Shown here piece by piece: positions 22,312 to 31,398 of a DNA stretch of 32,522 nt (its first letter is position 1; each line of letters begins with the position of its first letter). Below the pieces are notes generated by a model. It had not been told where the DNA came from. It was given only the letters and a program-made list of their open reading frames with translations, and made no database searches. The position numbers and the translations under genes are program-made. The DNA lies in contig JABUEY010000035.1 in NCBI GenBank assembly GCA_013314815.1, positions 1 through 32,522 of the forward strand, read 5' to 3'. This DNA comes from Syntrophobacteraceae bacterium (GTDB lineage: Bacteria; Desulfobacterota; Syntrophobacteria; Syntrophobacterales; Syntrophobacteraceae).

Positions 22312-24030
22312 ATGAAACTGAAGGGAGCACAGATCTTTTTCGAGTGTTTGAAGAGAGAAGGGGTGGAAGTCATTTTTGGATTCCCCGGCGGCTCCGTACT
22401 GGACATCTATCATGAAATGCCCAATCACGACATCCGGCACATCCTGGTGCGGCATGAACAGGGTGCTGCTCACATGGCCGACGGATACGCGAGGTCCACG
22501 GGGCGAGTGGGAGTATGCCTGGTGACTTCCGGGCCGGGAGCCACCAATACGGTGACGGGAGTAGCCACCGCCTACATGGATTCGGTTCCCATGGTGGTAT
22601 TCACGGGCCAGGTGCCCACTGCGCTGATTGGGGACGATGCCTTTCAGGAAGTCGACATTATCGGCATAACGCGGCCCTGCACGAAGCACAGTTATCTTGT
22701 GAGGGACGTGAACGACATGCCGCGGGTGATCAAGGAAGCCTTTTACCTGGCTCGAACAGGCCGCCCCGGTCCTGTGGTGGTGGATCTGCCCAAGGACGTC
22801 ATTCAGGCTCAGACCGATTTCCGGTATCCGAGAAGGGTGGACCTCCCCGGGTACAAGCCCACACTGGAAGCCCATTCCGGCCAGATCAAGCGCGCGTACC
22901 AACTGATCAAGAAAGCCCGAACTCCCGTGATCTTCACCGGGGGCGGCGTGGTGCTGTCCGAGTCGTCCGAGGAGTTGGTTCGGCTGGCCGAGACGCTGAA
23001 GGCTCCCGTCACATCCACCTTGATGGGTCTGGGGAGCTTTCCGGCAGTGGTACCGGACTCGTCGGGCAACATGGACCTGCACCCTCTCTGGCTCGGGATG
23101 CTCGGAATGCACGGCACATATCGAGCCAACATGGCGATTTCTCATTCCGACCTGCTGCTTGCGGTGGGTGTGCGCTTCGATGACCGGGTGACCGGCAAGA
23201 TCAGCGGTTTTGCTCCCAAGGCCAAGATCATCCACATCGATATCGACCCGACGAGCATCAGCAAGAACATCGAGGTGGATGTACCCATTGTGGGCGACTG
23301 CAAGAACGCTCTGCGCAAGCTGATCGAAGCGGCGGAAGCGGAACCCATCGAAGGGCTCGATGCGCTGCGGGCTCCCTGGATCGAGCAGATCCGCCAGTGG
23401 AAGGAGACGTACCCGCTCGCCTACAAGCAGAACAGCGAGATCATCAAACCACAATACGTGATCGACAAGATCTACGAGGTGTGCCGGGGAGATGCCATTA
23501 TCACCACGGAAGTCGGGCAGAACCAGATGTGGACGGCTCAGTACTTTCACTTTTCACGGCCGCGCACCCTGCTGACCTCAGGTGGGCTCGGCACCATGGG
23601 ATACGGACTTCCTGCGGCTATCGGGGCACAGGTCGCCCATCCGGACCGGCTGGTCGTGGACATCGCTGGAGATGGAAGCATCCAGATGAACATTCAGGAG
23701 GTCATTACGGCGGTGTGCAATTGTCTGCCCGTCAAGGTGGCCATCCTGAACAACCACTACCTGGGCATGGTGCGCCAGTGGCAGGAGCTCTTTTATGATA
23801 AGAACTACTGCGGCACGTGCCTGGATGCATCCCCCGATTTTGTGAAGCTCGCCGATGCCTATGGAGCCGTCGGGTTGCGGGCGTCGAAGCCCGAGGAGGT
23901 GGAGCCGGTTATCCGAGAGGCGTTTTCGATAAAGAGGCCTGTGCTCATGGACTTCGTGGTTTCGCCCGAAGAAGGGGTGTATCCTATCGTTCCCGCAGGG
24001 AAGAGCATATCGGAAATGTTGCTTGTGTAA
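22312..24030 (+). CDS. ilvB: Acetolactate synthase large (catalytic) subunit, second copy
   Basis: 572 residues (MKLKGAQIFFECLKREGVEV) with catalytic Glu49 (VRHEQGAAHMADGYAR), the FAD-binding middle and a ThDP motif (GDGSIQMN...LNNHYLGMV). It is complete and colinear with the first copy but differs throughout, including a longer middle loop (GSFPAVVPDSSGNMDLHPLW) and a different C-terminal region (FYDKNYCGTCLDASPDF). It is therefore an old paralogue or acquired isozyme, not a recent duplicate. It is followed after 13 bases by its small subunit in the standard order, then ilvC. An AAGGG box precedes ATG 22312. Confidence 0.94.
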   Translation: MKLKGAQIFFECLKREGVEVIFGFPGGSVLDIYHEMPNHDIRHILVRHEQGAAHMADGYARSTGRVGVCLVTSGPGATNTVTGVATAYMDSVPMVVFTGQVPTALIGDDAFQEVDIIGITRPCTKHSYLVRDVNDMPRVIKEAFYLARTGRPGPVVVDLPKDVIQAQTDFRYPRRVDLPGYKPTLEAHSGQIKRAYQLIKKARTPVIFTGGGVVLSESSEELVRLAETLKAPVTSTLMGLGSFPAVVPDSSGNMDLHPLWLGMLGMHGTYRANMAISHSDLLLAVGVRFDDRVTGKISGFAPKAKIIHIDIDPTSISKNIEVDVPIVGDCKNALRKLIEAAEAEPIEGLDALRAPWIEQIRQWKETYPLAYKQNSEIIKPQYVIDKIYEVCRGDAIITTEVGQNQMWTAQYFHFSRPRTLLTSGGLGTMGYGLPAAIGAQVAHPDRLVVDIAGDGSIQMNIQEVITAVCNCLPVKVAILNNHYLGMVRQWQELFYDKNYCGTCLDASPDFVKLADAYGAVGLRASKPEEVEPVIREAFSIKRPVLMDFVVSPEEGVYPIVPAGKSISEMLLV

Positions 24031-24043
24031 TCAGGGAGAGTGC

Positions 24044-24544
24044 ATGGAGATCCGGACGAAGGACCGACACACGATAGGAATTCTGGTGCAGAATGTGCCG
24101 GGGGTCCTTGCGAGGGTGGTGGGGCTGTTCAGCGGGCGGGGCTACAACATCGAAACGGTGACCGCCGCCGAAACCCATGAACCCGGCTTGACTCGCATAA
24201 CGCTGGTGACGACGGGGGATGAACGCGTGTTGTCTCAGATCGTCAAGCAGTTGAACAAACTCGTCAATGTGATCAAGGTATACGATTTTTCCGAGACGGA
24301 GTTTGTCGACCGCGAGATGGCGTTGATCAAAGTGCGTGCCGAACAGCAGACAAGGGCGGAGGTGCTTCGCATCGTAGATATATTCCGAGCAAAGGTGGTT
24401 GATGTAAGCCCCCACTTTTATACGCTTGAAGTGACCGGCAACGAGAGCAAGATATCGGCCATCCTGGAACTGCTCGGGCAGATCGGTATTGTCGAAGTGG
24501 CTCGCACGGGGAAGGCTGCACTGGCTCGAAGCAAGAAACATTAG
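24044..24544 (+). CDS. ilvN: Acetolactate synthase small (regulatory) subunit, second copy
   Basis: 166 residues from ATG 24044 (MEIRTKDRHTIGILVQNVPG, GGGAGAG upstream). A TTG at 24023 inside the ilvB end is open but unlikely. The N-terminal ACT domain has GVLARVVGLFSGRGYNIETV, and the C-terminal ALS_ss_C domain has EVLRIVDIFRAKVVDV and TGNESKI. Its ACT loop (TAAETHEPGLTRITLVT) resembles the IlvH type common in Alphaproteobacteria, whereas the other copy (SLAVGRTEKHDVSRMTIV) is of a different type. The two enzymes probably respond differently to valine, leucine or isoleucine. Confidence 0.92.
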   Translation: MEIRTKDRHTIGILVQNVPGVLARVVGLFSGRGYNIETVTAAETHEPGLTRITLVTTGDERVLSQIVKQLNKLVNVIKVYDFSETEFVDREMALIKVRAEQQTRAEVLRIVDIFRAKVVDVSPHFYTLEVTGNESKISAILELLGQIGIVEVARTGKAALARSKKH

Positions 24545-24674
24545 GCCCGGCTGAGGGCGGAGACGACCTGTCATCGCCGCTCCCGGTGTCCAGGGCTGTT
24601 TTGTGCCTGGATGCCGCGGGTATGAAAATCGAGTTTCGAGCGGGAATTGACTTATACATTCAAGGAGAGTTTTC

Positions 24675-25676
24675 ATGCGTATTTATTATGAAGCGGATGC
24701 AGATCTCAATGTTCTTCGCGGAAAGAAGGTGGCGGTGATCGGCTATGGCAGCCAGGGCCATGCACAGGCTCAGAACCTTCGAGACAGCGGTGTCGAGGTG
24801 GTCGTGGGGCAGCGTCCCGGTTCGGCCAACTATGAACGAGCGGTGGAAGACGGTTTTTCACCCGTTTCGGCCCGCGATGCAGCCGAGGCCGGCGATGTGA
24901 TCCAGATTCTCATTCCCGATCATGCGCAGGCGCAGCTTTACAGGCAGGACGTGGCTCCGTTCATGAAACAGGGTAAAACCTTGCTCTTTTCCCACGGCTT
25001 CAATATCCACTATGGACAGATCGTACCTCCTCCGACCGTAGACGTCGTCATGGTGGCTCCCAAGGGGCCGGGGCACCTGGTGCGCAGTGAATACGTGCGT
25101 GGAGCCGGGGTTCCCGCTCTTTTCGCCATTCACCAGGATGCAAGCGGCCAGGCCCAGCAGACCGCACTGGCTTATGCCTCGGGCATCGGTGCCGCCCGCG
25201 CCGGGGTGCTCGAAACCACGTTCAAGGAAGAGACGGAAACGGACCTCTTCGGCGAGCAGAGCGTTCTGTGCGGTGGAGTGTCGGAGCTCGTCAAGGCGGG
25301 GTTCGACACTCTCGTGGAAGCGGGTTATCAGCCCGAGATTGCCTTTTTTGAATGCATGCATGAATTGAAACTCATCGTCGACCTGATCTATCGGGGCGGC
25401 CTGGCTTACATGCGGTACTCCATCAGTGATACGGCGGAGTACGGAGACCTGACCCGCGGCAAGCGCATTGTTACCGAGCAGACCCGTGAGGAGATGAAGA
25501 GGATACTGGAGGAGATTCAGTCGGGAGCCTTCGCCAGGGAATGGATTCTCGAGAACCAGGCGGGCCGCCCGATGTTCCGGGCAATGCGGGAGCGCGAGAA
25601 GGCTCTTCTGATCGAACAGGTGGGTTCGAGGCTGAGGTCCATGATGCCTTTTCTCGAACCTGTCAAGATGGACTGA
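24675..25676 (+). CDS. ilvC: Ketol-acid reductoisomerase (class I)
   Basis: 333 residues, the short class I form. The N-terminal Rossmann domain begins [20 protein letters not shown]. The cofactor loop [14 protein letters not shown] keeps Arg and Ser, which favour NADPH. The all-helical knotted C-terminal domain has the Mg-binding [16 protein letters not shown] and a second acidic patch ([13 protein letters not shown]). It converts acetolactate and acetohydroxybutyrate, the products of the two synthases just upstream, to dihydroxy acids. ATG 24675 has AAGGAGAG seven bases before it. It is separated from ilvN by 130 bases containing a CCAGG/CCTGG hairpin without a T run. Confidence 0.96.
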   Translation: MRIYYEADADLNVLRGKKVAVIGYGSQGHAQAQNLRDSGVEVVVGQRPGSANYERAVEDGFSPVSARDAAEAGDVIQILIPDHAQAQLYRQDVAPFMKQGKTLLFSHGFNIHYGQIVPPPTVDVVMVAPKGPGHLVRSEYVRGAGVPALFAIHQDASGQAQQTALAYASGIGAARAGVLETTFKEETETDLFGEQSVLCGGVSELVKAGFDTLVEAGYQPEIAFFECMHELKLIVDLIYRGGLAYMRYSISDTAEYGDLTRGKRIVTEQTREEMKRILEEIQSGAFAREWILENQAGRPMFRAMREREKALLIEQVGSRLRSMMPFLEPVKMD

Positions 25677-25709
25677 GGGCTTTTACCCCGGATCGAGTTC
25701 AGGAAAGGA

Positions 25710-26387
25710 GTGTCGGCTTCCTTGAAACTGACTGACTTCCGAAGCAAATCCAAACACATCCCGTTCGCCAGGGAGGGGATTCCCTACCTGGGTGCGTCCA
25801 TGTTTGTTACGTTCATTTCCGCCATCCTGGGATGGGTTTTTCTTACCTGGGTCCTGGTGGGCGTGACGCTGCTGATCGGACATTTTTTCAGGGACCCCGG
25901 GCGGATATGCACGGCGGACGAGAAGGACCTGCTCTCCCCCGCGGACGGTAAGGTCATAGGCATCGAAAGAATCGGAGACACTCCGCTTTCCGGGAAGCCT
26001 TCCACGAGGATCAGCATATTCATGTCCGTGTTCGATGTGCATGTGAACCGGATCCCCGCTTCGGGCACCCTGCAGGCGCTCGATTACAGGAAGGGGCGCT
26101 TTTGGGCTGCCGACAGGGATATCGCCTGCAGGGAGAACGAGCAGAACCGGCTTCACATCAGGACGGATTCGGGGGAAGATATCGTGGTGACCCAGGTGGC
26201 GGGTCTCATCGCCCGGCGGATCGTGTGCTGGCCCACCACGGGAGACCGGGTTGTCAGGGGCGAACGTTTCGGCATGATCCGCTTCGGCTCTCGAGTGGAC
26301 GTTTATGTGCCGGAAGACTGCGACATATGGGTGACCAGGGGGCAGTACGTCTATGGAGGGGAAACCGTTTTATGTCGGCTGAAATAA
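25710..26387 (+). CDS. psd: Phosphatidylserine decarboxylase, short form
   Basis: 225 residues from GTG 25710, directly after AGGAAAGGA; TTG 25722 is an alternative. A hydrophobic segment (about 28-60) spans or anchors in the inner membrane. The catalytic region has LLSPADGKVIG, ISIFMSVFDVHVNR and the self-cleavage site RFGSRVDVYVP, where Ser194 would become the pyruvoyl group. The short class (about 210-230 residues) is standard in Desulfobacterota. It makes phosphatidylethanolamine from phosphatidylserine. The pssA start lies 16 bases inside its end, so the two lipid genes are coupled. Confidence 0.94.
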   Translation: MSASLKLTDFRSKSKHIPFAREGIPYLGASMFVTFISAILGWVFLTWVLVGVTLLIGHFFRDPGRICTADEKDLLSPADGKVIGIERIGDTPLSGKPSTRISIFMSVFDVHVNRIPASGTLQALDYRKGRFWAADRDIACRENEQNRLHIRTDSGEDIVVTQVAGLIARRIVCWPTTGDRVVRGERFGMIRFGSRVDVYVPEDCDIWVTRGQYVYGGETVLCRLK

Positions 26388-27238
26388 AGAAACGGCGTCC
26401 CAGGAAGAAAAGATGGCGCCGTCTGCCCGAGGGTGAGTTGTACCGTGGAACGTATATTGTTCCCAACCTCTTCACGACAGCGAACCTCTTCAGCGGTTTT
26501 TTCGGAATCGTGAGTGCCATCAACGGCCACTTTGTACTGGCTGCCCTGGCCATCCTGGCATCTTGCGTTTTCGATATCCTGGACGGCAAGGTGGCACGGC
26601 TTACGAGGGCTACGAGCCGGTTTGGAGTGGAATATGATTCGCTTGCGGACCTGGTGGCTTTTGGAGTGGGCCCCGGGTTGCTCATGTACCTGTGGGCGCT
26701 GAAGCCTTATGGGCGCCTGGGCTGGCTGGCGGCGTTCGTCCTGGTGGCGTGTGGAGCCCTTCGCCTGGCCAGGTTCAATGTCCAGACAGACACTTCCGTC
26801 AGCAAGAAATACTTCGTGGGGCTGCCCATTCCCGGGGCCGCGGGCATGACGGCCACCACCGTCCTTTTCTTCGAAACCTGGAAATTGGCCACCCACACGA
26901 CCCTTGCAGGGATATCTCTGCTGGTTGCCACTTATATGCTCGGGTTCCTGATGGTCAGCACCTTCCCCTACAACAGCTTCAAAGACTTCGAGATCGTAAA
27001 GGCCAAACCATTGCCCGTGCTTTCCGTGGTGATCGTCCTCGTCACCGTTGTGGCGGTGAATCCCGGACTGATGCTGTTCGTGCTCGGAGTGATTTACGTC
27101 GTCTCGGGTCCCGTGAGATATGCCGTATGGTGGTACCGGGGCATGGGGACTTTCCGGGAGGAGCCGGTCGTCGAGGTTCCGGAGGCACGTTCGGAAAAAT
27201 CCGAGGCGGAAAGCGTGGAAGAACAGCCCCGGACTTGA
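26372..27238 (+). CDS. pssA: CDP-diacylglycerol-serine O-phosphatidyltransferase
   Basis: 288 residues from ATG 26372 (MSAEIKKRRPRKKRWRR), which has GGAGGGG upstream and overlaps the psd end. A basic N-terminus precedes several membrane helices. The CDP-alcohol phosphotransferase motif is exact: DGKVARLTRATSRFGVEYDSLAD fits DG-x2-AR-x8-G-x3-D-x3-D (about residues 72-94). It makes phosphatidylserine, the substrate of the psd product. The tail (about 265-288) is acidic and cytosolic-looking. The 123 bases before leuC carry no gene. Confidence 0.94.
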   Translation: MSAEIKKRRPRKKRWRRLPEGELYRGTYIVPNLFTTANLFSGFFGIVSAINGHFVLAALAILASCVFDILDGKVARLTRATSRFGVEYDSLADLVAFGVGPGLLMYLWALKPYGRLGWLAAFVLVACGALRLARFNVQTDTSVSKKYFVGLPIPGAAGMTATTVLFFETWKLATHTTLAGISLLVATYMLGFLMVSTFPYNSFKDFEIVKAKPLPVLSVVIVLVTVVAVNPGLMLFVLGVIYVVSGPVRYAVWWYRGMGTFREEPVVEVPEARSEKSEAESVEEQPRT

Positions 27239-27361
27239 AAGGGATTCCTTTCCCGTGATTTCGCTCAGGCGGTCACGCAGTTCCTGGCGGAATGCGGGAG
27301 CCTTTTCCGGGCTCACGGCAAAAGCCCCGCGTTAAAATCACTTCAACAAGGCAGAAAAAAA

Positions 27362-28621
27362 ATGGCGATGACAATCAGTGAAAAGATCCTGGCCGCGCAT
27401 GCGGGCAAGACCGAAGTCCACCCCGATGAACTTATAGAAGCCAAAGTCGATTTCGCCCTGGGCAATGACATTACGGCACCCCTTGCCATCGAGGCGTTCA
27501 GGCAGTCCGGTGCGGAGAAGGTGTTCGACCGGGATCGCATCGCCCTGGTTCCCGATCATTTTGTTCCCAACAAGGACATCGCTTCGGCAATGCAGGCAAA
27601 AATATTGAGGGATTTCGCCAGGGAACAGGGTCTGACCTACTATTTCGAAGTGGGTCGAGCAGGGATAGAACACGCTCTGCTGCCCGAGCAGGGACTGGTG
27701 CTGCCGGGTGATGTCGTCATCGGCGCCGACAGTCACACGTGCACGTACGGCGCGCTGGGGGCTTTTGCGACGGGAGTGGGCAGCACGGACCTGGCTGCCG
27801 CCATGGTGACGGGTAAGATCTGGTTCAGGGTGCCGCATTCCCTGAAGTTCGTCTTTCGAGGGAAACGGCGGCGATGGTTTGGAGGCAAGGATCTGATCCT
27901 GTACACCATCGGAAAGATCGGAGTGGACGGAGCCAGGTACCGGGCGATGGAATTTGCAGGCGAGGTCATCGAGGAACTGCCCATGTCGGATCGCTTTTCC
28001 ATGTGCAACATGGCCATCGAGGCTGGAGCGAAGGTGGGGATCGTTGCTCCCGATTCGATCACCGAGGCCTATATCACCGGGCGTGCAAAGAGAGGCTACC
28101 AGGTTTTCCAGAGCGATCCCGACGCGTTCTATGAGACGGTGTACGACTGGGATGTGTCGGAGCTGGAACCCATGGTGGCGCTGCCTCATTCCCCCGAGAA
28201 AGTGCTTCCCGTAACGGAGTTGTCCGAAATCGCCATCGACCAGGTGGTCATCGGATCATGCACCAACGGCCGACTGGAAGATCTGCGCCAGGCCGCCGAG
28301 ATTCTCAAGGGCAGAAAAGTCGCACGGGACGTGCGGTGTATCATCATTCCGGCAACACAGGAAATCTACAGGCAGGCACTTGCGGAAGGGCTCATCGAAA
28401 CCTTTGTGGCGGCTGAAGCGGCCGTAAGTACGCCTACGTGCGGCCCGTGCCTGGGAGGCCACATGGGGATTCTGGCTGCAGGAGAGAGAGCGGTGGCGAC
28501 CACGAACAGGAATTTTCCCGGCCGGATGGGGCACATCGACAGTGAGGTTTACCTCAGCAATCCCCCCGTGGCTGCCGCATCGGCGGTCGCAGGACGCATT
28601 GTTCACCCCGACGAGGTTTAA
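27362..28621 (+). CDS. leuC: 3-isopropylmalate dehydratase large subunit (short LeuC type)
   Basis: 419 residues (MAMTISEKILAAHAGKTEV), the about 420-residue LeuC class that pairs with a short LeuD. The [4Fe-4S] ligands are visible: Cys300 (IGSCTNG), Cys360 and Cys363 (TPTCGPCLGGH). Other aconitase-family motifs include DHFVPNKD, GADSHTCTYGALGAF and PGRMGH. Together with LeuD it isomerises 2- to 3-isopropylmalate. AAGGCAG precedes the ATG. In the gene order I would expect here, leuA lies between pssA and leuC, but it is absent. Confidence 0.95.
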   Translation: MAMTISEKILAAHAGKTEVHPDELIEAKVDFALGNDITAPLAIEAFRQSGAEKVFDRDRIALVPDHFVPNKDIASAMQAKILRDFAREQGLTYYFEVGRAGIEHALLPEQGLVLPGDVVIGADSHTCTYGALGAFATGVGSTDLAAAMVTGKIWFRVPHSLKFVFRGKRRRWFGGKDLILYTIGKIGVDGARYRAMEFAGEVIEELPMSDRFSMCNMAIEAGAKVGIVAPDSITEAYITGRAKRGYQVFQSDPDAFYETVYDWDVSELEPMVALPHSPEKVLPVTELSEIAIDQVVIGSCTNGRLEDLRQAAEILKGRKVARDVRCIIIPATQEIYRQALAEGLIETFVAAEAAVSTPTCGPCLGGHMGILAAGERAVATTNRNFPGRMGHIDSEVYLSNPPVAAASAVAGRIVHPDEV

Positions 28622-28726
28622 CGGCTGCCGTGCGGGCGTTCCGGAATCTTTCCGAGGCCTTTGCACGGTTGCCTTTCGAGCAGGGTGCGGACTGCGAAGG
28701 ATACTTGGTTTAGAGGGAGTCATGAA

Positions 28727-29236
28727 ATGAAGATCAAAGGGAAGGCATGGAAATTCGGGGATGATGTGGACACGGATGCCATCATTCCGGCGCGGTACCT
28801 GGTGACGACGGACCCCCAGGTTCTTGCTGCCCATTGCATGGAAGACGCAGACCCGGAGTTCGCTCGGAAGGTCTCCCGGGGGGATATCCTGGTGGCAGGA
28901 AAAAACTTCGGCTGCGGTTCCTCGCGCGAACATGCCCCCATCGCCATCAAGGGGGCGGGGTTGAGTTGCGTTATAGCCCACAGTTTTGCGCGAATCTTTT
29001 ATAGAAACGCCTTCAATACGGGGCTTCTCATTCTGGAATCCCCGGAGGCGGCCGCGTCGGTCCAGGCGGGAGATGAGCTCGAGGTGGAAGTGGATTCGGG
29101 GACCATCGTCAATGTCACGCGCCGGCAGACGTACCGGGCTCAACCTGTACCCCCCTTCATGCAGGACCTTCTGCAGGCGGGAGGACTGATGCCCTATGTC
29201 CGCCAACAGGCGAAGACCGGCGAGAAACGATCGTGA
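28727..29236 (+). CDS. leuD: 3-isopropylmalate dehydratase small subunit
   Basis: 169 residues from ATG 28727 (MKIKGKAWKFGDDVDTDAII), which has GAGGGAG seven bases upstream. The small swivelling domain has the substrate loop ARYLVT (22-27) and the GCGSSREHAPIAIKGAG motif. The loop reads YLVT, close to isopropylmalate isomerases and unlike the YLRT of homoaconitases, which supports leucine synthesis. It is 105 bases after leuC and 32 bases before the leuB ATG. Confidence 0.94.
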   Translation: MKIKGKAWKFGDDVDTDAIIPARYLVTTDPQVLAAHCMEDADPEFARKVSRGDILVAGKNFGCGSSREHAPIAIKGAGLSCVIAHSFARIFYRNAFNTGLLILESPEAAASVQAGDELEVEVDSGTIVNVTRRQTYRAQPVPPFMQDLLQAGGLMPYVRQQAKTGEKRS

Positions 29237-29268
29237 ACGGGTTAACGCAGGGGGAAAAGAGGCACGAC

Positions 29269-30342
29269 ATGGGACAGAACAAGTGCTATCGCATTGCCGT
29301 CATTCCAGGGGACGGCACGGGGCCCGAGGTGGTGGCGGAAGCCGTCAAGGCGCTGGACGTCGTGGCGGCAAAGAAGCAGTTGAAAATAGAAAAGGTTTAC
29401 TACGATCTTGGCGGGGAACGGTACCTGCGCACCGGTGAAGTTCTTCCACCGGGTGTCCTCGACGAATTGAGAGGGCACCATGCGATTCTTCTTGGAGCCA
29501 TCGGTCATCCCGGGGTAAAACCGGGTATTCTCGAAAAAGGGCTTCTCCTGGAACTGCGTTTCCAGCTGGATCAGTATATCAACCTGCGCCCGGTCATCCT
29601 CTACCCCAACGTGGATACTCCTTTGAAAGACAAGGGACCCGAAGACATCAACTTCGTTGTGGTGCGTGAGAATACCGAGGGGCTCTATGCGGGTTCGGGG
29701 GGCTTTCTGCGCAGGGGAACCCCTCACGAAGTCGCCGTTCAGGAATCGGTCAACACACGGATGGGTGTCGAGCGCTGTGTGCGCTATGCTTTCGAATACT
29801 GCCGCCGGAGAAATCAGAGGAAAAAACTCACCCTCTGCGGGAAAACGAACGTCCTGACCTTTGCGTTCGACCTGTGGGAGAGGGTGTTCTACGAGGTGGC
29901 CGCGGAATACCCGGATGTGCAGACCGATTACGCTCACGTGGACGCCACGTGCATGTGGATGGTCAAGAACCCCGAATGGTTCGACGTCATCGTGACGGAC
30001 AACATGTTCGGGGATATCATTACCGATCTCGGAGCCATGATCCAGGGAGGCATGGGGATAGCCGCCGGAGGGAACATCAATCCGGAGGGGGTGTCCATGT
30101 TCGAACCCATTGGAGGGTCGGCTCCGAAGTATACGGGAAGGAATGTGATCAACCCGCTGGCCGCTGTGGCCGCGGTCCAGATGATGCTCGATCATCTGGG
30201 GGAGCCGTCCGCCGCCCGGCTGGTGGAAGATGCGGTGAAGAAAGTCGTTGCGGAGGATATCGAGAGTCTTTCCGCCGGTCGGATGGGGCACTCCACCAGC
30301 GAAGTGGGGGATCTCGTGGCGGACTATATAGATCGGGTTTGA
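29269..30342 (+). CDS. leuB: 3-isopropylmalate dehydrogenase
   Basis: 357 residues from ATG 29269 ([27 protein letters not shown] upstream). The open frame from 29233 overlaps the leuD end and is less likely. Beta-decarboxylating dehydrogenase features are complete: GDGTGPEV, substrate arginines in [16 protein letters not shown], the catalytic RENTEGLY tyrosine and the metal aspartates in [12 protein letters not shown]. The nucleotide-binding segment reads [18 protein letters not shown], with Lys where classic NAD-linked LeuB has Asp (GSAPDIAG), so it belongs to a less common LeuB subclass. Its place after leuCD supports leucine synthesis over isocitrate or tartrate oxidation. Confidence 0.92.
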   Translation: MGQNKCYRIAVIPGDGTGPEVVAEAVKALDVVAAKKQLKIEKVYYDLGGERYLRTGEVLPPGVLDELRGHHAILLGAIGHPGVKPGILEKGLLLELRFQLDQYINLRPVILYPNVDTPLKDKGPEDINFVVVRENTEGLYAGSGGFLRRGTPHEVAVQESVNTRMGVERCVRYAFEYCRRRNQRKKLTLCGKTNVLTFAFDLWERVFYEVAAEYPDVQTDYAHVDATCMWMVKNPEWFDVIVTDNMFGDIITDLGAMIQGGMGIAAGGNINPEGVSMFEPIGGSAPKYTGRNVINPLAAVAAVQMMLDHLGEPSAARLVEDAVKKVVAEDIESLSAGRMGHSTSEVGDLVADYIDRV

Positions 30343-30370
30343 GGGTTTGAGAAAAGAGGCGAATCAGGAA

Positions 30371-31390
30371 ATGGGACAAAGATCTTACAGGGTGGCGGTT
30401 GTGGGAGCGACCGGAGCGGTCGGCAACCTGATGGTGCAGGTTCTGGAAGAAAGGTCTTTCCCGGTGAGCGAGTTGAAGCTGTTCGCTTCCGCGCGGTCGG
30501 TGGGGAAGAGCCTTGCCTACCGGGGAGAGAATCTCCCCGTTTATGAACTCACGGAGAATTCCTTCAAGGGGATCGAGGTCGCCCTGTTTTCCGCGGGGGG
30601 TACCGTCAGCCGCAAGTTCGCTCCTGTCGCCGCGGAAGCGGGTTGTGTGGTCATCGACAATTCAAGCGCCTGGCGAATGGACCCGAAGGTTCCTCTTGTG
30701 GTTCCCGAGGTCAATCCGGATGCGCTGGAGTCTCATTCGAACATCATTGCCAACCCCAACTGTTCGACCATCCAGATGGTTGTGGCGCTCAAACCGATCC
30801 AGGATGCCGTGGGAATCGCCAGGATCGTCGTGACGACCTTCCAGGCGGTTTCAGGAACGGGCAAAAGGGCCATCGAGGAATTGAGGGCGCAGGTGTCGGC
30901 CCTGGTGAACGGTCGATCCGTCAAACCGGAGATCTATCCCCACCAGATCGCCTTCAACTGTTTTCCCCACATCGGGGCCTTCCTCGATAACGGTTTTACC
31001 GAAGAAGAGATGAAGATGGTGAACGAGACCCGGAAGATTTATGGAGATCCCGACATTGCGGTTTGTGCCACCACGGTCAGGATCCCGGTCTATTACGGCC
31101 ATTCCGAATCGGTGAACATCGAAACCCGTGCTCCGATAAGCGTGGAGAAGGCCAGGGAACTCCTGGCGAAGGCTCCGGGAGTCGTAGTAATCGACGATCC
31201 GTCCCAGGCACGCTACCCCGTTCCCCTCGATGCCGCAGGCAGGGACGAAACCTTCGTCGGGCGAATCCGAAAGGACCCGTCGGTGGAAAACGGGCTGGCC
31301 ATGTGGGTTGTTGCGGATAATATTCGAAAGGGTGCGGCGAGCAATGCCGTCCAGATCGCTGAAACACTTGTCGCTCGGCACCTGATCTAG
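30371..31390 (+). CDS. asd: Aspartate-semialdehyde dehydrogenase
   Basis: 339 residues from ATG 30371 (MGQRSYRVAVVGATGAVG); TTG 30347 is an in-frame alternative nearer the leuB stop. The NADPH-binding loop GATGAVGN leads. Cys131 in NPNCSTIQ is the catalytic nucleophile, and FQAVSGTGKRAIEEL and HSESVNIE supply the phosphate- and substrate-binding segments. It reduces aspartyl phosphate to the semialdehyde that feeds lysine/diaminopimelate, threonine, methionine and isoleucine. Linkage to leuB is common in bacteria. Confidence 0.96.
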   Translation: MGQRSYRVAVVGATGAVGNLMVQVLEERSFPVSELKLFASARSVGKSLAYRGENLPVYELTENSFKGIEVALFSAGGTVSRKFAPVAAEAGCVVIDNSSAWRMDPKVPLVVPEVNPDALESHSNIIANPNCSTIQMVVALKPIQDAVGIARIVVTTFQAVSGTGKRAIEELRAQVSALVNGRSVKPEIYPHQIAFNCFPHIGAFLDNGFTEEEMKMVNETRKIYGDPDIAVCATTVRIPVYYGHSESVNIETRAPISVEKARELLAKAPGVVVIDDPSQARYPVPLDAAGRDETFVGRIRKDPSVENGLAMWVVADNIRKGAASNAVQIAETLVARHLI

Positions 31391-31398
31391 TCGTCGGC

